From contig JBLHTZ010000004.1 of assembly GCA_047627915.1 (NCBI GenBank), positions 34,797-98,796 of the forward strand: DNA of 64,000 nucleotides, in the 5' to 3' direction. Source of the DNA: NORP294 sp047627915 (GTDB lineage: Bacteria; Bacteroidota; Bacteroidia; Flavobacteriales_E; Vicingaceae). A model generated the notes under the pieces. That model did not search any database. It saw only the letters and a list, made by a program, of their open reading frames with translations, and was not told where the DNA came from. The position numbers and the translations under genes are program-made. Below, in pieces: positions 8,857 to 17,092 of the stretch; the first letter of the stretch is position 1, and each line of letters starts with the position of its first letter.

Positions 8857-9797
8857 CTTTTTACAAAAGATAACGATAGTTCCTGATGTGCACTTTCATT
8901 AAGTATGCCTTTGTGCTCCACGAAATTTATTCTAAAACCTTGGGTCCACTTTTCATTTAATTCACTTATTGATACTTGACCTGCAATATTATTATTCTCT
9001 AATTGTACCTTGTTGCACGGGTTATTTATTATAACTGACTCTTTGTAACACAACCCCATACGCTGTTGGTATAGAGGAGTCATTAATTGTAGTGCCTCTT
9101 CAAAGGAGTTCGGTGCTTTGTAGTCCAATTCATTCACCAACACTTTAATCTCTCCCGTAGAAAATAAATGTCCGTCAACAGAAAGTGGATAAGCCCAGTC
9201 TAATTGCTCTTTGTAAAAATGCCACAAAAGCATGCCTTGGTGCTCTTTTGTGGTAATGAAATTAGGTGTGTTTTGAGGTTTTTGCACAGTGTAAGAAAAC
9301 GTTAAATGATTTCCCATTCGAAGGCTTCCAATGTATTTTGTCGTGTCAATTTTAGAAAAATCTTCAAAGTCGATTGTATTCTTGAACATCAGGTCGTCCA
9401 CCAAAAATAAAACTTTAGTTGTGTCGACCTTATTGAATAGTGAGATCAATTCTTTTCTAAAATTAACCTCGTTTATAAATTCAATATTCCTGCTCTTATA
9501 TTCTTCAGCTACTTCATCATATGCTTGTCCAAATTCAATTTTTGAACTGTTATATAAAACATAAACCTTTGGTGGGTTTTTTGAGAAAAAATAAAAACTC
9601 CTAAGCAATGCTTCTAATTGCAAAGCCCTATCCTTAGAAAAAATAATAATTGAGCATTTTTCTGATTCAAAACGAGGTGAGCTTAAAATTATCTTCTCTA
9701 AGATTTCTTTATAGTTTTCTTTTCTCTTAACATCATACTCCGATATCAAAGTCAATTTAAATTTTTTGAGAAATCTCTTAATCCTCTCTTTTATCAT
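8853..9797 (-). CDS. GT-A-like glycosyltransferase of unknown type
   Basis: A 314-residue protein I do not recognise beyond a likely GT-A fold. Visible elements are CSIIIFSKDRALQLEALLRS near residue 48, VYVLYNSSK near residue 78, and KVLFLVDDLMF near residue 130, where VDD resembles the metal-binding D-x-D/DD motif of nucleotide-sugar enzymes. The order strand, loop, strand, DD fits a divergent glycosyltransferase. It sits between a methyltransferase-like gene, with no intergenic bases, and a GT2 gene that it overlaps by four bases, so its job is very probably in the same polysaccharide pathway. The N-terminus is strongly basic and may contact the membrane. The fold call is inference from motif spacing. 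Confidence 0.55.
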   Translation of the reverse strand: MIKERIKRFLKKFKLTLISEYDVKRKENYKEILEKIILSSPRFESEKCSIIIFSKDRALQLEALLRSFYFFSKNPPKVYVLYNSSKIEFGQAYDEVAEEYKSRNIEFINEVNFRKELISLFNKVDTTKVLFLVDDLMFKNTIDFEDFSKIDTTKYIGSLRMGNHLTFSYTVQKPQNTPNFITTKEHQGMLLWHFYKEQLDWAYPLSVDGHLFSTGEIKVLVNELDYKAPNSFEEALQLMTPLYQQRMGLCYKESVIINNPCNKVQLENNNIAGQVSISELNEKWTQGFRINFVEHKGILNESAHQELSLSFVKR

Positions 9798-10442
9798 TTA
9801 GTATATAACGCTAATTGTATCGGCATCAACCTCTAACTTTGCTTCGGGCCTTCTTTCTACTATAAACTTCTTTAAATTCTCTAACGCTGGATAATCGTCC
9901 GTGCCATTAAATAACCTTGCATCGTCAATCAATATACAATGTGAAATATTAGATTTAAATATTGCCTTTAATTCCTCATAAATAGGAGATATTTTTTCAC
10001 CCCTTGCTGTATCTGCTCCCGAATAATGTCCATCTAACCAAAAGATTGCTGGTTCCGAAATTTCAGATATTAAACTGTGTAAAACCTCACCACTATCTCC
10101 CAGTAGAAGGTTGACCTTAGGTTGGTCGCTAAACATAATTTTTGCTGATTCCCAATACTTTTCACTCAATTCAATAGAGTAAATTTTGTCAAAATTGTCT
10201 AACTGAGATTGAATCATATCCCCCATAAAAGTCCCAGATTCTATTAATATAGAATATTGAGTTTTTTTTTGGAAATGCTCAACTGTTTTAACCTTAACAA
10301 TATGCGGTGGAGGCAATGTTCTTCCTGACTTTTCCCATTCAGTTATAGTCTTATCATCTACAGTTTTCTGAAACTTGTCTTTCAAACTACCCGGAAGCAT
10401 TCGCTTGATCCACCTTTCATTTCTGCTATTGTATCTACTCAT
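9798..10442 (-). CDS. Class I SAM-dependent methyltransferase-like protein
   Basis: A 214-residue soluble protein with a Rossmann-type pattern: SILIESGTFMGDMIQ near residue 85 (the E-x-G-x-x-x-G glycine motif), IYSIELSEKYWESA near residue 108 (acidic end of the second strand), LLLGDSGEVL near residue 132, and IFWLDGHYSGADT near residue 150. This layout fits the small methyltransferase families found in polysaccharide loci. It lies between the flippase gene and a GT-like gene on the minus strand and probably O-methylates a sugar of the repeat unit. The final strand ends the protein early, with no extra domain. Target and position are unknown. Confidence 0.62.
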   Translation of the reverse strand: MSRYNSRNERWIKRMLPGSLKDKFQKTVDDKTITEWEKSGRTLPPPHIVKVKTVEHFQKKTQYSILIESGTFMGDMIQSQLDNFDKIYSIELSEKYWESAKIMFSDQPKVNLLLGDSGEVLHSLISEISEPAIFWLDGHYSGADTARGEKISPIYEELKAIFKSNISHCILIDDARLFNGTDDYPALENLKKFIVERRPEAKLEVDADTISVIY

Positions 10443-10472
10443 ATCAAATCTTCTTGCGATAAAAATAACTAT

Positions 10473-11780
10473 TTAATACTTTAAGAACCTTTTGATTGAA
10501 GCAATATTAAATGGGCTTAAAATTAGACTTAAATGGTTGTGATTGTCTTTTAAGACTAAAATCAAAAAGGTTGAGACAAAGTTAGAAATAATAGATGCTA
10601 GAACAGCCCCATTTAGCCCAAGAATTGGAATTAGCCATAAGTTAATCACCACATTTAAGCTTAAGCCGATCAAACTTTTTATTAGCACAAATCTCTTTCT
10701 ATTAGTGATTATCAGATAATTACCTGTTCCCATTCCCAAAAGAACTGAATAAAACCCAAGTCCAATTAACTGCAAAACCTCCCCGGATCCTTGGTAAGCT
10801 TCCCCGTAGAGCAAATCCATTACAAGTGGAGCTGTAAACCAAACACAAATACTAAATGCTATAGCTAAATAAGTCAATATTGAATACAGCTGCTTCATGC
10901 TAGCCCTAAACTCTATCTCATCAGATTTAAACTTTTCTGTAATTACAGGTAAAAATGAGGAAATCAGTACGGCTGGAATAAAAATAAACAGCTCATAAAT
11001 ACGAATAGACACGGAATATATACCATTTTCTCGCTCACCAAGTATTTCGGTAATCATTACTTGATCAATTTTGTAGTAAATGATAATTACAAATGCACTT
11101 ATAGAAAACACAACAGAATCTTTTAATAAATCTCTCGCCAATTTAAAATCAACTTTAGAGAGCTTTAACTTCAGTGCTGAGCCCCTAAAAGAAATATATA
11201 ACCCCACTGCTCCCATGGCAAAGTCAATGGTTGATGAAGCAATGAACCAAATTAACGGAGCCTCTGTATGAACTAAGTAGAATTTATACATTGACACTAT
11301 TAAGAACGCAATCATCCTAGCAAAAACTGATTTTTTCTGCTCCAATCTTGATTGATAGTAATAATCAATAGCATCAAAGGATTGAAATAAATATCCTGTA
11401 GTTAAGATCAGTATGAAAGGAACAAGTGGGCTATCAAACCCTTTGTAAATCCCAATAAACAAAACGGAAAGTACAATTCCAACTGTAGCTCCAATGAATT
11501 TTAAAACGATTGTGGTATTTAGAAGTTGCTCTGCTTTTCCCTTATGAGTAATAAACTCTCTCGGTGTGACATACTCTAAGCCTAATGTGGGAAAAATTAT
11601 AAAAAAAGTAAATATCGCTATGCAATAACTCCAAACTCCCATTCTTTCAGGGCCTAAATACCTGGCGACCAAAACACCTATAAAAAGTCCAACTAATAAC
11701 CTAACAATCTTATCGATGAACAACCAAAGAGAGTTTCCAAGTAGTTTCCTTCCAACTTTATCTATTAACCGGTTAATCAT
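10473..11780 (-). CDS. Wzx-type oligosaccharide flippase
   Basis: A 435-residue membrane protein with about twelve hydrophobic segments, matching the MOP/polysaccharide flippase family. The start RKLLGNSLWLFIDKIVRLLVGL and the GPERMGVWSYCIAI motif near residue 45 (usual form LGPxxxGxxxxxxA) are typical of Wzx proteins. It would move undecaprenyl-linked repeat units across the inner membrane. It is the first gene of the minus-strand polysaccharide run, so a promoter should lie in 11,781-11,907. I do not see a clean TAnnTTTG there. A basic C-terminus follows the last segment. Confidence 0.86.
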   Translation of the reverse strand: MINRLIDKVGRKLLGNSLWLFIDKIVRLLVGLFIGVLVARYLGPERMGVWSYCIAIFTFFIIFPTLGLEYVTPREFITHKGKAEQLLNTTIVLKFIGATVGIVLSVLFIGIYKGFDSPLVPFILILTTGYLFQSFDAIDYYYQSRLEQKKSVFARMIAFLIVSMYKFYLVHTEAPLIWFIASSTIDFAMGAVGLYISFRGSALKLKLSKVDFKLARDLLKDSVVFSISAFVIIIYYKIDQVMITEILGERENGIYSVSIRIYELFIFIPAVLISSFLPVITEKFKSDEIEFRASMKQLYSILTYLAIAFSICVWFTAPLVMDLLYGEAYQGSGEVLQLIGLGFYSVLLGMGTGNYLIITNRKRFVLIKSLIGLSLNVVINLWLIPILGLNGAVLASIISNFVSTFLILVLKDNHNHLSLILSPFNIASIKRFLKY

Positions 11781-11907
11781 TAAATGCCATGTACTTTTAT
11801 TGGAAAGCTAAACTACTGCAATTTTAATTATTCAACACCTGAGTAGTCTCAGAATTAAATTTGTTTTTAAAAACACACTTTTGCACGGTATTTGAATACC
11901 AACACTT

Positions 11908-13302
11908 ATGAAATATTTTCAATTCCTACTTTTTTTATTATTCCCTGCAGTTGGGTTTTCACAAATTCAACTTAGTCAAACTATTTTCGACTTAGGCGAA
12001 ATTTCCTTGTTGAATTCTGACATTGTTGATTTTGACGTAAAGAATATCTCTTCAGAAAGTGTTTTCTTGCTGAGAATTGAAGGGAAACAAAATATTGGCT
12101 CTCAATATACCTCTAAAAGCTTTAACGCAGGAGCAACAGAAGGAATTAGAATTAAACTAAACCCTGACAAAAAAGGTAAAGTTGAACGAAAAGTAAGGCT
12201 ATATTTCAGCAACAACTCCTCGCCAATTGAAATTACTGTTAAAGCAATAGTAAAGGACTTACCAAAGAATAATAGAACTGCCTGCCCTCAATTTGGAAGC
12301 GCCCTGAAACCACCCACAGGTAAAACTCAACCAGTTGCTAAAATTCAAAAGTTTGAACTACTTCTCTACAATAATGAAAGTATGGACAAGCTTGCTTTGC
12401 TAAATGAAACAAAGAAAGTTCAAGAGGTAGAAGAAGAAACAGTTTCGTTTATCCCAGAAGAGCAGAATACTACCGAAACCAAAAACAGTACAAAAACAGC
12501 AAGACAACAGCGCCCGGTTAGGGAAAACACAAGAAAGAACCCACAAGATCGAAGAAACGCCCCTTCGTTACGAGATATCTTATTTGGTAAAACTGAAGAT
12601 TCAACAAGCGCAGAAGTGCAGAAAGATGCACAGGATCTTGTGGAAGATGTTCCTCAGGTAGTTCAAGAAACTGTTACAGCTGATGAGGAAGAAGATATTC
12701 AAGAAGCTGAACAAGAACTAGCAACTCAAAACAACTTACTAGACCAATCGTACAAACCGAATAACATTGTTTTTTTAATTGATGCTTCCACCTCCATGCG
12801 AGAAGAGCAAAAAATGGACATCTTAAAAAAAGCCATGGTTGAGCTTCTGGAGCCTCTTAGAGATATTGATTACATCACAATTGTAACCTATTCAGGAGAG
12901 GCGAAAGTTGTATTGCCCACTTCGAAAGGGAATTTAAAAGAAGAGATTGCTAAGCAAATTGAAGACTTAGAAGCAGATGGCAGCACGAATGCTGTCAAAG
13001 GAATAAAAAAGGCGATTCAAGTTGGTAAGGATAATTTTTTGGAAGACGGAAACAATCAAATATTCTTAGCCTCAGATGGAGCATTTAACATTGGAGAAAA
13101 TAATATGAGTCTGCGCAAAAAAATTAAAAAAACGGCAAACGATGGGCTAACCATAACCGTGTTAGGAATTAAAAACGACAATTGGACGAATAAATCTTTG
13201 AAAGAAATTGCTACATTGGGCGATGGGGACCTTATAAAAATTAAGTCCATGCGAGATGCGACTAAGGTGGTGCAGAGTATGAAGAGAAAAGCCTTGCGTT
13301 AA
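11908..13302 (+). CDS. Secreted VWA-domain protein with DUF1573-like N-terminus
   Basis: A 464-residue exported protein. A signal peptide covers about residues 1-18 (ends GFSQ). Residues 20-125 look like a DUF1573/Ig-like module (FDLGEISLLNSDIVDFDVKN, then KVRLYFSNNSSPIEI). A low-complexity acidic linker rich in E, Q and T spans about 130-280. A von Willebrand A domain follows from residue 288, with the MIDAS motif FLIDASTSMRE (D-x-S-x-S) and a later ASDGAF. VWA domains bind ligands through a metal ion, so this is probably a periplasmic or surface interaction protein. It is divergent from the polysaccharide locus and converges with a tiny gene through a shared TTAA stop overlap. Confidence 0.75.
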   Translation: MKYFQFLLFLLFPAVGFSQIQLSQTIFDLGEISLLNSDIVDFDVKNISSESVFLLRIEGKQNIGSQYTSKSFNAGATEGIRIKLNPDKKGKVERKVRLYFSNNSSPIEITVKAIVKDLPKNNRTACPQFGSALKPPTGKTQPVAKIQKFELLLYNNESMDKLALLNETKKVQEVEEETVSFIPEEQNTTETKNSTKTARQQRPVRENTRKNPQDRRNAPSLRDILFGKTEDSTSAEVQKDAQDLVEDVPQVVQETVTADEEEDIQEAEQELATQNNLLDQSYKPNNIVFLIDASTSMREEQKMDILKKAMVELLEPLRDIDYITIVTYSGEAKVVLPTSKGNLKEEIAKQIEDLEADGSTNAVKGIKKAIQVGKDNFLEDGNNQIFLASDGAFNIGENNMSLRKKIKKTANDGLTITVLGIKNDNWTNKSLKEIATLGDGDLIKIKSMRDATKVVQSMKRKALR

Positions 13303-13475
13303 TTCAGCGTCTCTAGCAATGCAGGAGCTTCAATAGGGCTAGCTTTAGCCTCTAGCTTATGGTCGTCTAGCGTTCTAGCTTCCGTATAGTTTTGAATATA
13401 AATGCTCAAAAGTGAAGTTGCTAGGGCTAAGCTAAAAGAAATAATTGTACGCTTTTTGGGGTGTTGCTTATTCAT
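13299..13475 (-). CDS. Small membrane protein, hypothetical
   Basis: A 58-residue protein starting MNKQHPKKRTIISF with a basic start, one hydrophobic stretch (about residues 10-25) and a polar acidic tail. I prefer this start to one 16 codons upstream because it gives the natural positive-then-hydrophobic order of a membrane anchor or signal. No family is recognised. Its stop overlaps the stop of the VWA gene (TTAA), and it is divergent from dxr, leaving about 95 bases for two promoters. It could be a real small exported protein or a chance ORF; gene packing favours real. Confidence 0.42.
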   Translation of the reverse strand: MNKQHPKKRTIISFSLALATSLLSIYIQNYTEARTLDDHKLEAKASPIEAPALLETLN

Positions 13476-13544
13476 TTTCAGTTTTATGCACTTATGAAGA
13501 TACAAATATCCGCTTTTGTCCAATAGTTAACGTTATATCTGCGT

Positions 13545-13552
13545 TACTTTTG
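13545..13552 (+). promoter_or_regulatory. Candidate -7 element (TACTTTTG) for dxr
   Basis: TACTTTTG matches the Bacteroidota -7 consensus TAnnTTTG and ends 19 bases before the dxr start codon. A well-spaced -33 TTG is not obvious. Confidence 0.45.
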
Positions 13553-13571
13553 CACAAAAGCCTCTTTAAAA

Positions 13572-14735
13572 ATGAACAATACTTCAACAAAAAAGAAAAT
13601 AGCACTGCTTGGATCAACTGGATCTATTGGCACACAAGCACTTGATGTCATTAGACAGAATCCAGACAAATTTGAAGTTGAGGTATTAACTGCCTACTCT
13701 AACGACGTGCTACTTCTTAAACAAGCGCTTGAATTCAAACCAAATACAGTAGTCATAGTAGATGAGTCTAAATATGATTCTCTTTCTGAGCGTTTGTGGA
13801 AGGAGGGAATCAAAACTTATTGCGGCGAAAAATCATTGGAAGATGTGGTACAAATGGACGAGGTGGACCTCGTGCTTACTGCATTAGTTGGCTACTCTGG
13901 ATTAAAACCAACCATTGCTGCCATAAAAGCGAAAAAGGCAATAGCTTTAGCAAATAAAGAAACATTGGTTGTTGCAGGTGACCTAATAACCAATTTAGCC
14001 AATCAATATCAAATTCCCCTGTTGCCTGTAGACTCTGAGCATTCAGCTATTTTTCAGTGTTTAGCCGGAGAATTTCATAACAAAATCGAAAAAATATATT
14101 TAACTGCGTCTGGCGGTCCTTTTAGAGGGTGGTCAGCAGAAAAGTTAGCCACCGTTACTAAGGCACAAGCTTTAAAACACCCCAACTGGGAAATGGGCGC
14201 TAAAATCACCATCGACTCTGCTACGTTAATGAACAAAGGCTTAGAAGTAATTGAAGCAAAATGGTTGTTCGATTTACAAAGCCACCAAATTGATACTGTC
14301 GTTCACCCACAATCCATTATTCATTCTGTTGTTCAATTCGAAGATGGAAGTATGAAAGCACAAATGGGATTACCAGACATGAAGTTGCCTATTCAATATG
14401 CATTGGCATACCCGCAAAGAATTCGTTCAGATTTCCCTCGTTTTAATTTTATGGATTACCCAGAACTTACGTTCGAAAAGGCGAACCAAAAAACATTTAA
14501 AAATTTAGCGCTTGCCTACCAAGCATTAGAGCTAGGGGGAACAGCCGCTTGCGCATTAAACGCTGCGAATGAAATCACAAACGCAGCATTTTTACAAGAT
14601 AAAATCAAGTTTTTAGACATCGCAAACATTAACGAACAAGTGATGCACAAGGCTACTTTTGTAAAAAATCCGAGTATTGATGATTATGTGAGTTGCAATT
14701 CTGAAGCTCGGAGGTTGGCTACTGAATTATTATAG
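13572..14735 (+). CDS. dxr: 1-deoxy-D-xylulose 5-phosphate reductoisomerase
   Basis: A 387-residue cytoplasmic enzyme of the non-mevalonate (MEP) isoprenoid pathway. It converts 1-deoxyxylulose 5-phosphate to methylerythritol 4-phosphate using NADPH and a divalent metal. The N-terminal NADPH motif is LLGSTGSIGTQALDVI (about 12-27). Active-site patterns are ALANKETLV near residue 127, PVDSEHSAIFQCL near 152 with the metal-binding D and E, SGGPFRG near 182, and NKGLEVIEAKWLF near 220. Length is normal. It sits just upstream of rseP on the same strand, an order I have seen often in Bacteroidota. Start ATG follows a TAnnTTTG element. Confidence 0.97.
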   Translation: MNNTSTKKKIALLGSTGSIGTQALDVIRQNPDKFEVEVLTAYSNDVLLLKQALEFKPNTVVIVDESKYDSLSERLWKEGIKTYCGEKSLEDVVQMDEVDLVLTALVGYSGLKPTIAAIKAKKAIALANKETLVVAGDLITNLANQYQIPLLPVDSEHSAIFQCLAGEFHNKIEKIYLTASGGPFRGWSAEKLATVTKAQALKHPNWEMGAKITIDSATLMNKGLEVIEAKWLFDLQSHQIDTVVHPQSIIHSVVQFEDGSMKAQMGLPDMKLPIQYALAYPQRIRSDFPRFNFMDYPELTFEKANQKTFKNLALAYQALELGGTAACALNAANEITNAAFLQDKIKFLDIANINEQVMHKATFVKNPSIDDYVSCNSEARRLATELL

Positions 14736-14823
14736 GTTTAAACTTACTTCTCCATTTGTTGTTAATTATTCCAAATGATGAGTTTTAGCAAGTATCTGCG
14801 GTTTTCGTGCCTTTTATATTAAC

Positions 14824-14831
14824 TATCTTTG
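14824..14831 (+). promoter_or_regulatory. Candidate -7 element (TATCTTTG) for rseP
   Basis: TATCTTTG fits TAnnTTTG and ends 17 bases before the rseP ATG, the same spacing seen before dxr and lysS. No clear -33 element was found. Confidence 0.45.
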
Positions 14832-14848
14832 CCCCTTAATTTTTTTGA

Positions 14849-16168
14849 ATGGAAATTCTAATTCAAGCAAGTCAATTGCTCTTAAGTTTATCAATTCTAG
14901 TTGTTTTACATGAACTAGGCCATTTTATTCCTGCCAAACTCTTTAAAACTAGGGTTGAAAAATTCTATTTGTTTTTTGACCCATGGTTTTCACTTTTTAA
15001 AGTGAAAAAAGGGGAGACTGAATATGGAATTGGTTGGTTACCATTAGGCGGTTACGTTAAAATTGCCGGAATGATTGACGAGTCAATGGACAAAGAGCAA
15101 ATGAAAAAGCCCGCTGAACCTTGGGAGTTTCGCTCAAAACCAGCATGGCAGCGTTTAATTATCATGCTTGGTGGGGTTACCGTTAATATTATCTTGGGAA
15201 TTCTGATTTACATTATGGTCATGTTTACTTGGGGCAGAGAATACATGGCTCCCGAAAACATGACGTACGGTGTTTATGCCGACTCATCCGCACAGTCTTT
15301 TGGATTTCAAAGCGGAGACAAAGTTCTGGCTGTGGGTGGCAAAGAGGTTAAAAAGTTCAGTGAAGTTCAAATTAACATTTTGTTAGAAGACGATAAAACG
15401 GTAACAATTGACAGAAAAGGTCAAAAGCTAGACTTAGCAATGCCAATGGAAACCGTTTCTAAAATGCTTGAAAGTCAGCGACCATTTTTGCAAATTGCAG
15501 TTCAACCAAAAATAAGTACTGTTGATAAAGGCTCTTTTGCAGAAAAGGGAGGAATGAAAGCAGGCGATATAATAACCGAAATTGATGGTGTAAAAATTGA
15601 GTACTGGAGAGATGTAATCAAAGAAATCCAAAAAAATAAAACCCAAGAAATTAATTTAAGTGTTCTTAGAAATGGGTCAACTGAAGCTTTAAATATTCAG
15701 GTTTCTGAAAAAGGGACGATTGGAATTGGAGTTGAGTCACTAGACAAACAACTTGAATTCAGTATTGAAACCTACACTTTTGCACAATCTGTTCCTGAAG
15801 GATTTAGAGAAGCATATAACAAGTTTGACTCCTACTTGAAGCAAATGAAGTTAATGTTTACTCCAGAAACAGGCGCCTATAAATCTATGGGAGGTTTCAT
15901 TACAATTGGCAAAGCATTTTCTACAACTTGGGACTGGGAACGTTTTTGGAATTTTACTGCATTCCTTTCTATTATTTTAGCCATTATGAACATTTTACCT
16001 ATTCCAGCTTTAGACGGTGGACATGTAATGTTTTTACTTTATGAAATAATAGTAGGCAAACCGGCTCCAGAGAAATTTATGGAATATGCTCAAATTGCCG
16101 GAATTGTAATTCTTCTTTCCTTAATGTTATTTGCTAATGGCAATGACATCTTGAAGCTATTTAATTAA
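14849..16168 (+). CDS. rseP: RseP-like site-2 (intramembrane) zinc protease
   Basis: A 439-residue inner-membrane metalloprotease. The zinc motif HELGH lies at about residues 21-25 within VVLHELGHFIPAKLF, and the partner LDGG motif is near residue 388 (PIPALDGGHVMF). PDZ-like sequence occurs in the middle, with repeats of the FAEKGGMKAGDIITEIDG type near residues 225-250. The enzyme cuts transmembrane segments of anti-sigma factors or leftover signal peptides after a first cut outside the membrane. Four membrane segments are visible, two on each side of the PDZ region. It follows dxr by 113 bases and has its own -7 element. Confidence 0.95.
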   Translation: MEILIQASQLLLSLSILVVLHELGHFIPAKLFKTRVEKFYLFFDPWFSLFKVKKGETEYGIGWLPLGGYVKIAGMIDESMDKEQMKKPAEPWEFRSKPAWQRLIIMLGGVTVNIILGILIYIMVMFTWGREYMAPENMTYGVYADSSAQSFGFQSGDKVLAVGGKEVKKFSEVQINILLEDDKTVTIDRKGQKLDLAMPMETVSKMLESQRPFLQIAVQPKISTVDKGSFAEKGGMKAGDIITEIDGVKIEYWRDVIKEIQKNKTQEINLSVLRNGSTEALNIQVSEKGTIGIGVESLDKQLEFSIETYTFAQSVPEGFREAYNKFDSYLKQMKLMFTPETGAYKSMGGFITIGKAFSTTWDWERFWNFTAFLSIILAIMNILPIPALDGGHVMFLLYEIIVGKPAPEKFMEYAQIAGIVILLSLMLFANGNDILKLFN

Positions 16169-16252
16169 TTGTTAACATCAATCTGTTTTAAAACTGACCC
16201 AAAATAGCCTCAACAAGCACAATTGCAAGGTTATTTTTGAAGAAAAGAAATT

Positions 16253-17092
16253 ATGAAGAGTACAATTCTTTTCGTTGCGTTGCTAGTATGCGGAATTCTT
16301 CAAGCTCAGCATTCCACTTTGCGTTTTACTGACGAGGCCATCAACCTCAGCCAAAAATCTGTATTGGTTGTTCCATTTGAAAGTAAAATGTACCTCAGCG
16401 ACATTAATAAATCCTTAGCAGAAAATAACAATCTTAACTCAAGTCAAATCATAAAAAGATTCACTGCTGCCATAGATCAAAGTATTTATTATGCTTTTGA
16501 ACAGAAATGTAAGGTAAGTTCATTTTACGGTATTGAAGATACATCTGTAACACAAGACTTGAATTACATTTACGATAATTTGCAATTGGAATATGAGCTG
16601 GTATCGGTAACAGAGGATCAAACAAAAGCTGAAAAACTCAAAGCTAAACTCAAAAAGAAAGAAGACAATAGTTACCAAAAAGGCCAGGTCAATAATGGAG
16701 AAATCGTTACTACTAGAGACGTTCGAGAAAGGTACATGAAAACCATCATTACTGATCAACACATGCTCGATAGCATGCACTTTAAGTTTGACAATGATTA
16801 TTTCCTCTTTGTTAACCAACTAGATATAAAGAACGATTACTCGGATATGATTGCTGTTCAACAAGGAATTTACAACCGCATTGTGCAGCTGCATTATACC
16901 CTATATAATAAAGATGGAAGCATTTTAACAACAGGTATTTCGAAAACAACTTTTTCAAACAACCAAAACGATATCAACAAAATTATAAGCGAAAATTTTC
17001 CGATTTTAGCTTACCAAATTTTTGAAGATTTATTTCCACCCGAAGAAGAAAATACAGGTCCTAAAGTAAACGTGAAGAAACCATGGAAGTAA
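16253..17092 (+). CDS. Exported protein of unknown function
   Basis: A 279-residue protein with a clear signal peptide (MKSTILFVALLVCGILQAQ, cut after AQ). I do not recognise a family. The mature part reads as a periplasmic or lipoprotein-free soluble protein: VLVVPFESKMYLSDINKSL near residue 35, a lysine-rich stretch (residues 115-145), a phrase FVNQLDIKNDYSDM near 187, and a proline-rich end PPEEENTGPK. The VVPFE..MY start resembles proteins that report on stress or envelope state, but this is weak. It overlaps the antiporter gene by ten bases, so the two are almost certainly co-translated. Confidence 0.6.
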   Translation: MKSTILFVALLVCGILQAQHSTLRFTDEAINLSQKSVLVVPFESKMYLSDINKSLAENNNLNSSQIIKRFTAAIDQSIYYAFEQKCKVSSFYGIEDTSVTQDLNYIYDNLQLEYELVSVTEDQTKAEKLKAKLKKKEDNSYQKGQVNNGEIVTTRDVRERYMKTIITDQHMLDSMHFKFDNDYFLFVNQLDIKNDYSDMIAVQQGIYNRIVQLHYTLYNKDGSILTTGISKTTFSNNQNDINKIISENFPILAYQIFEDLFPPEEENTGPKVNVKKPWK

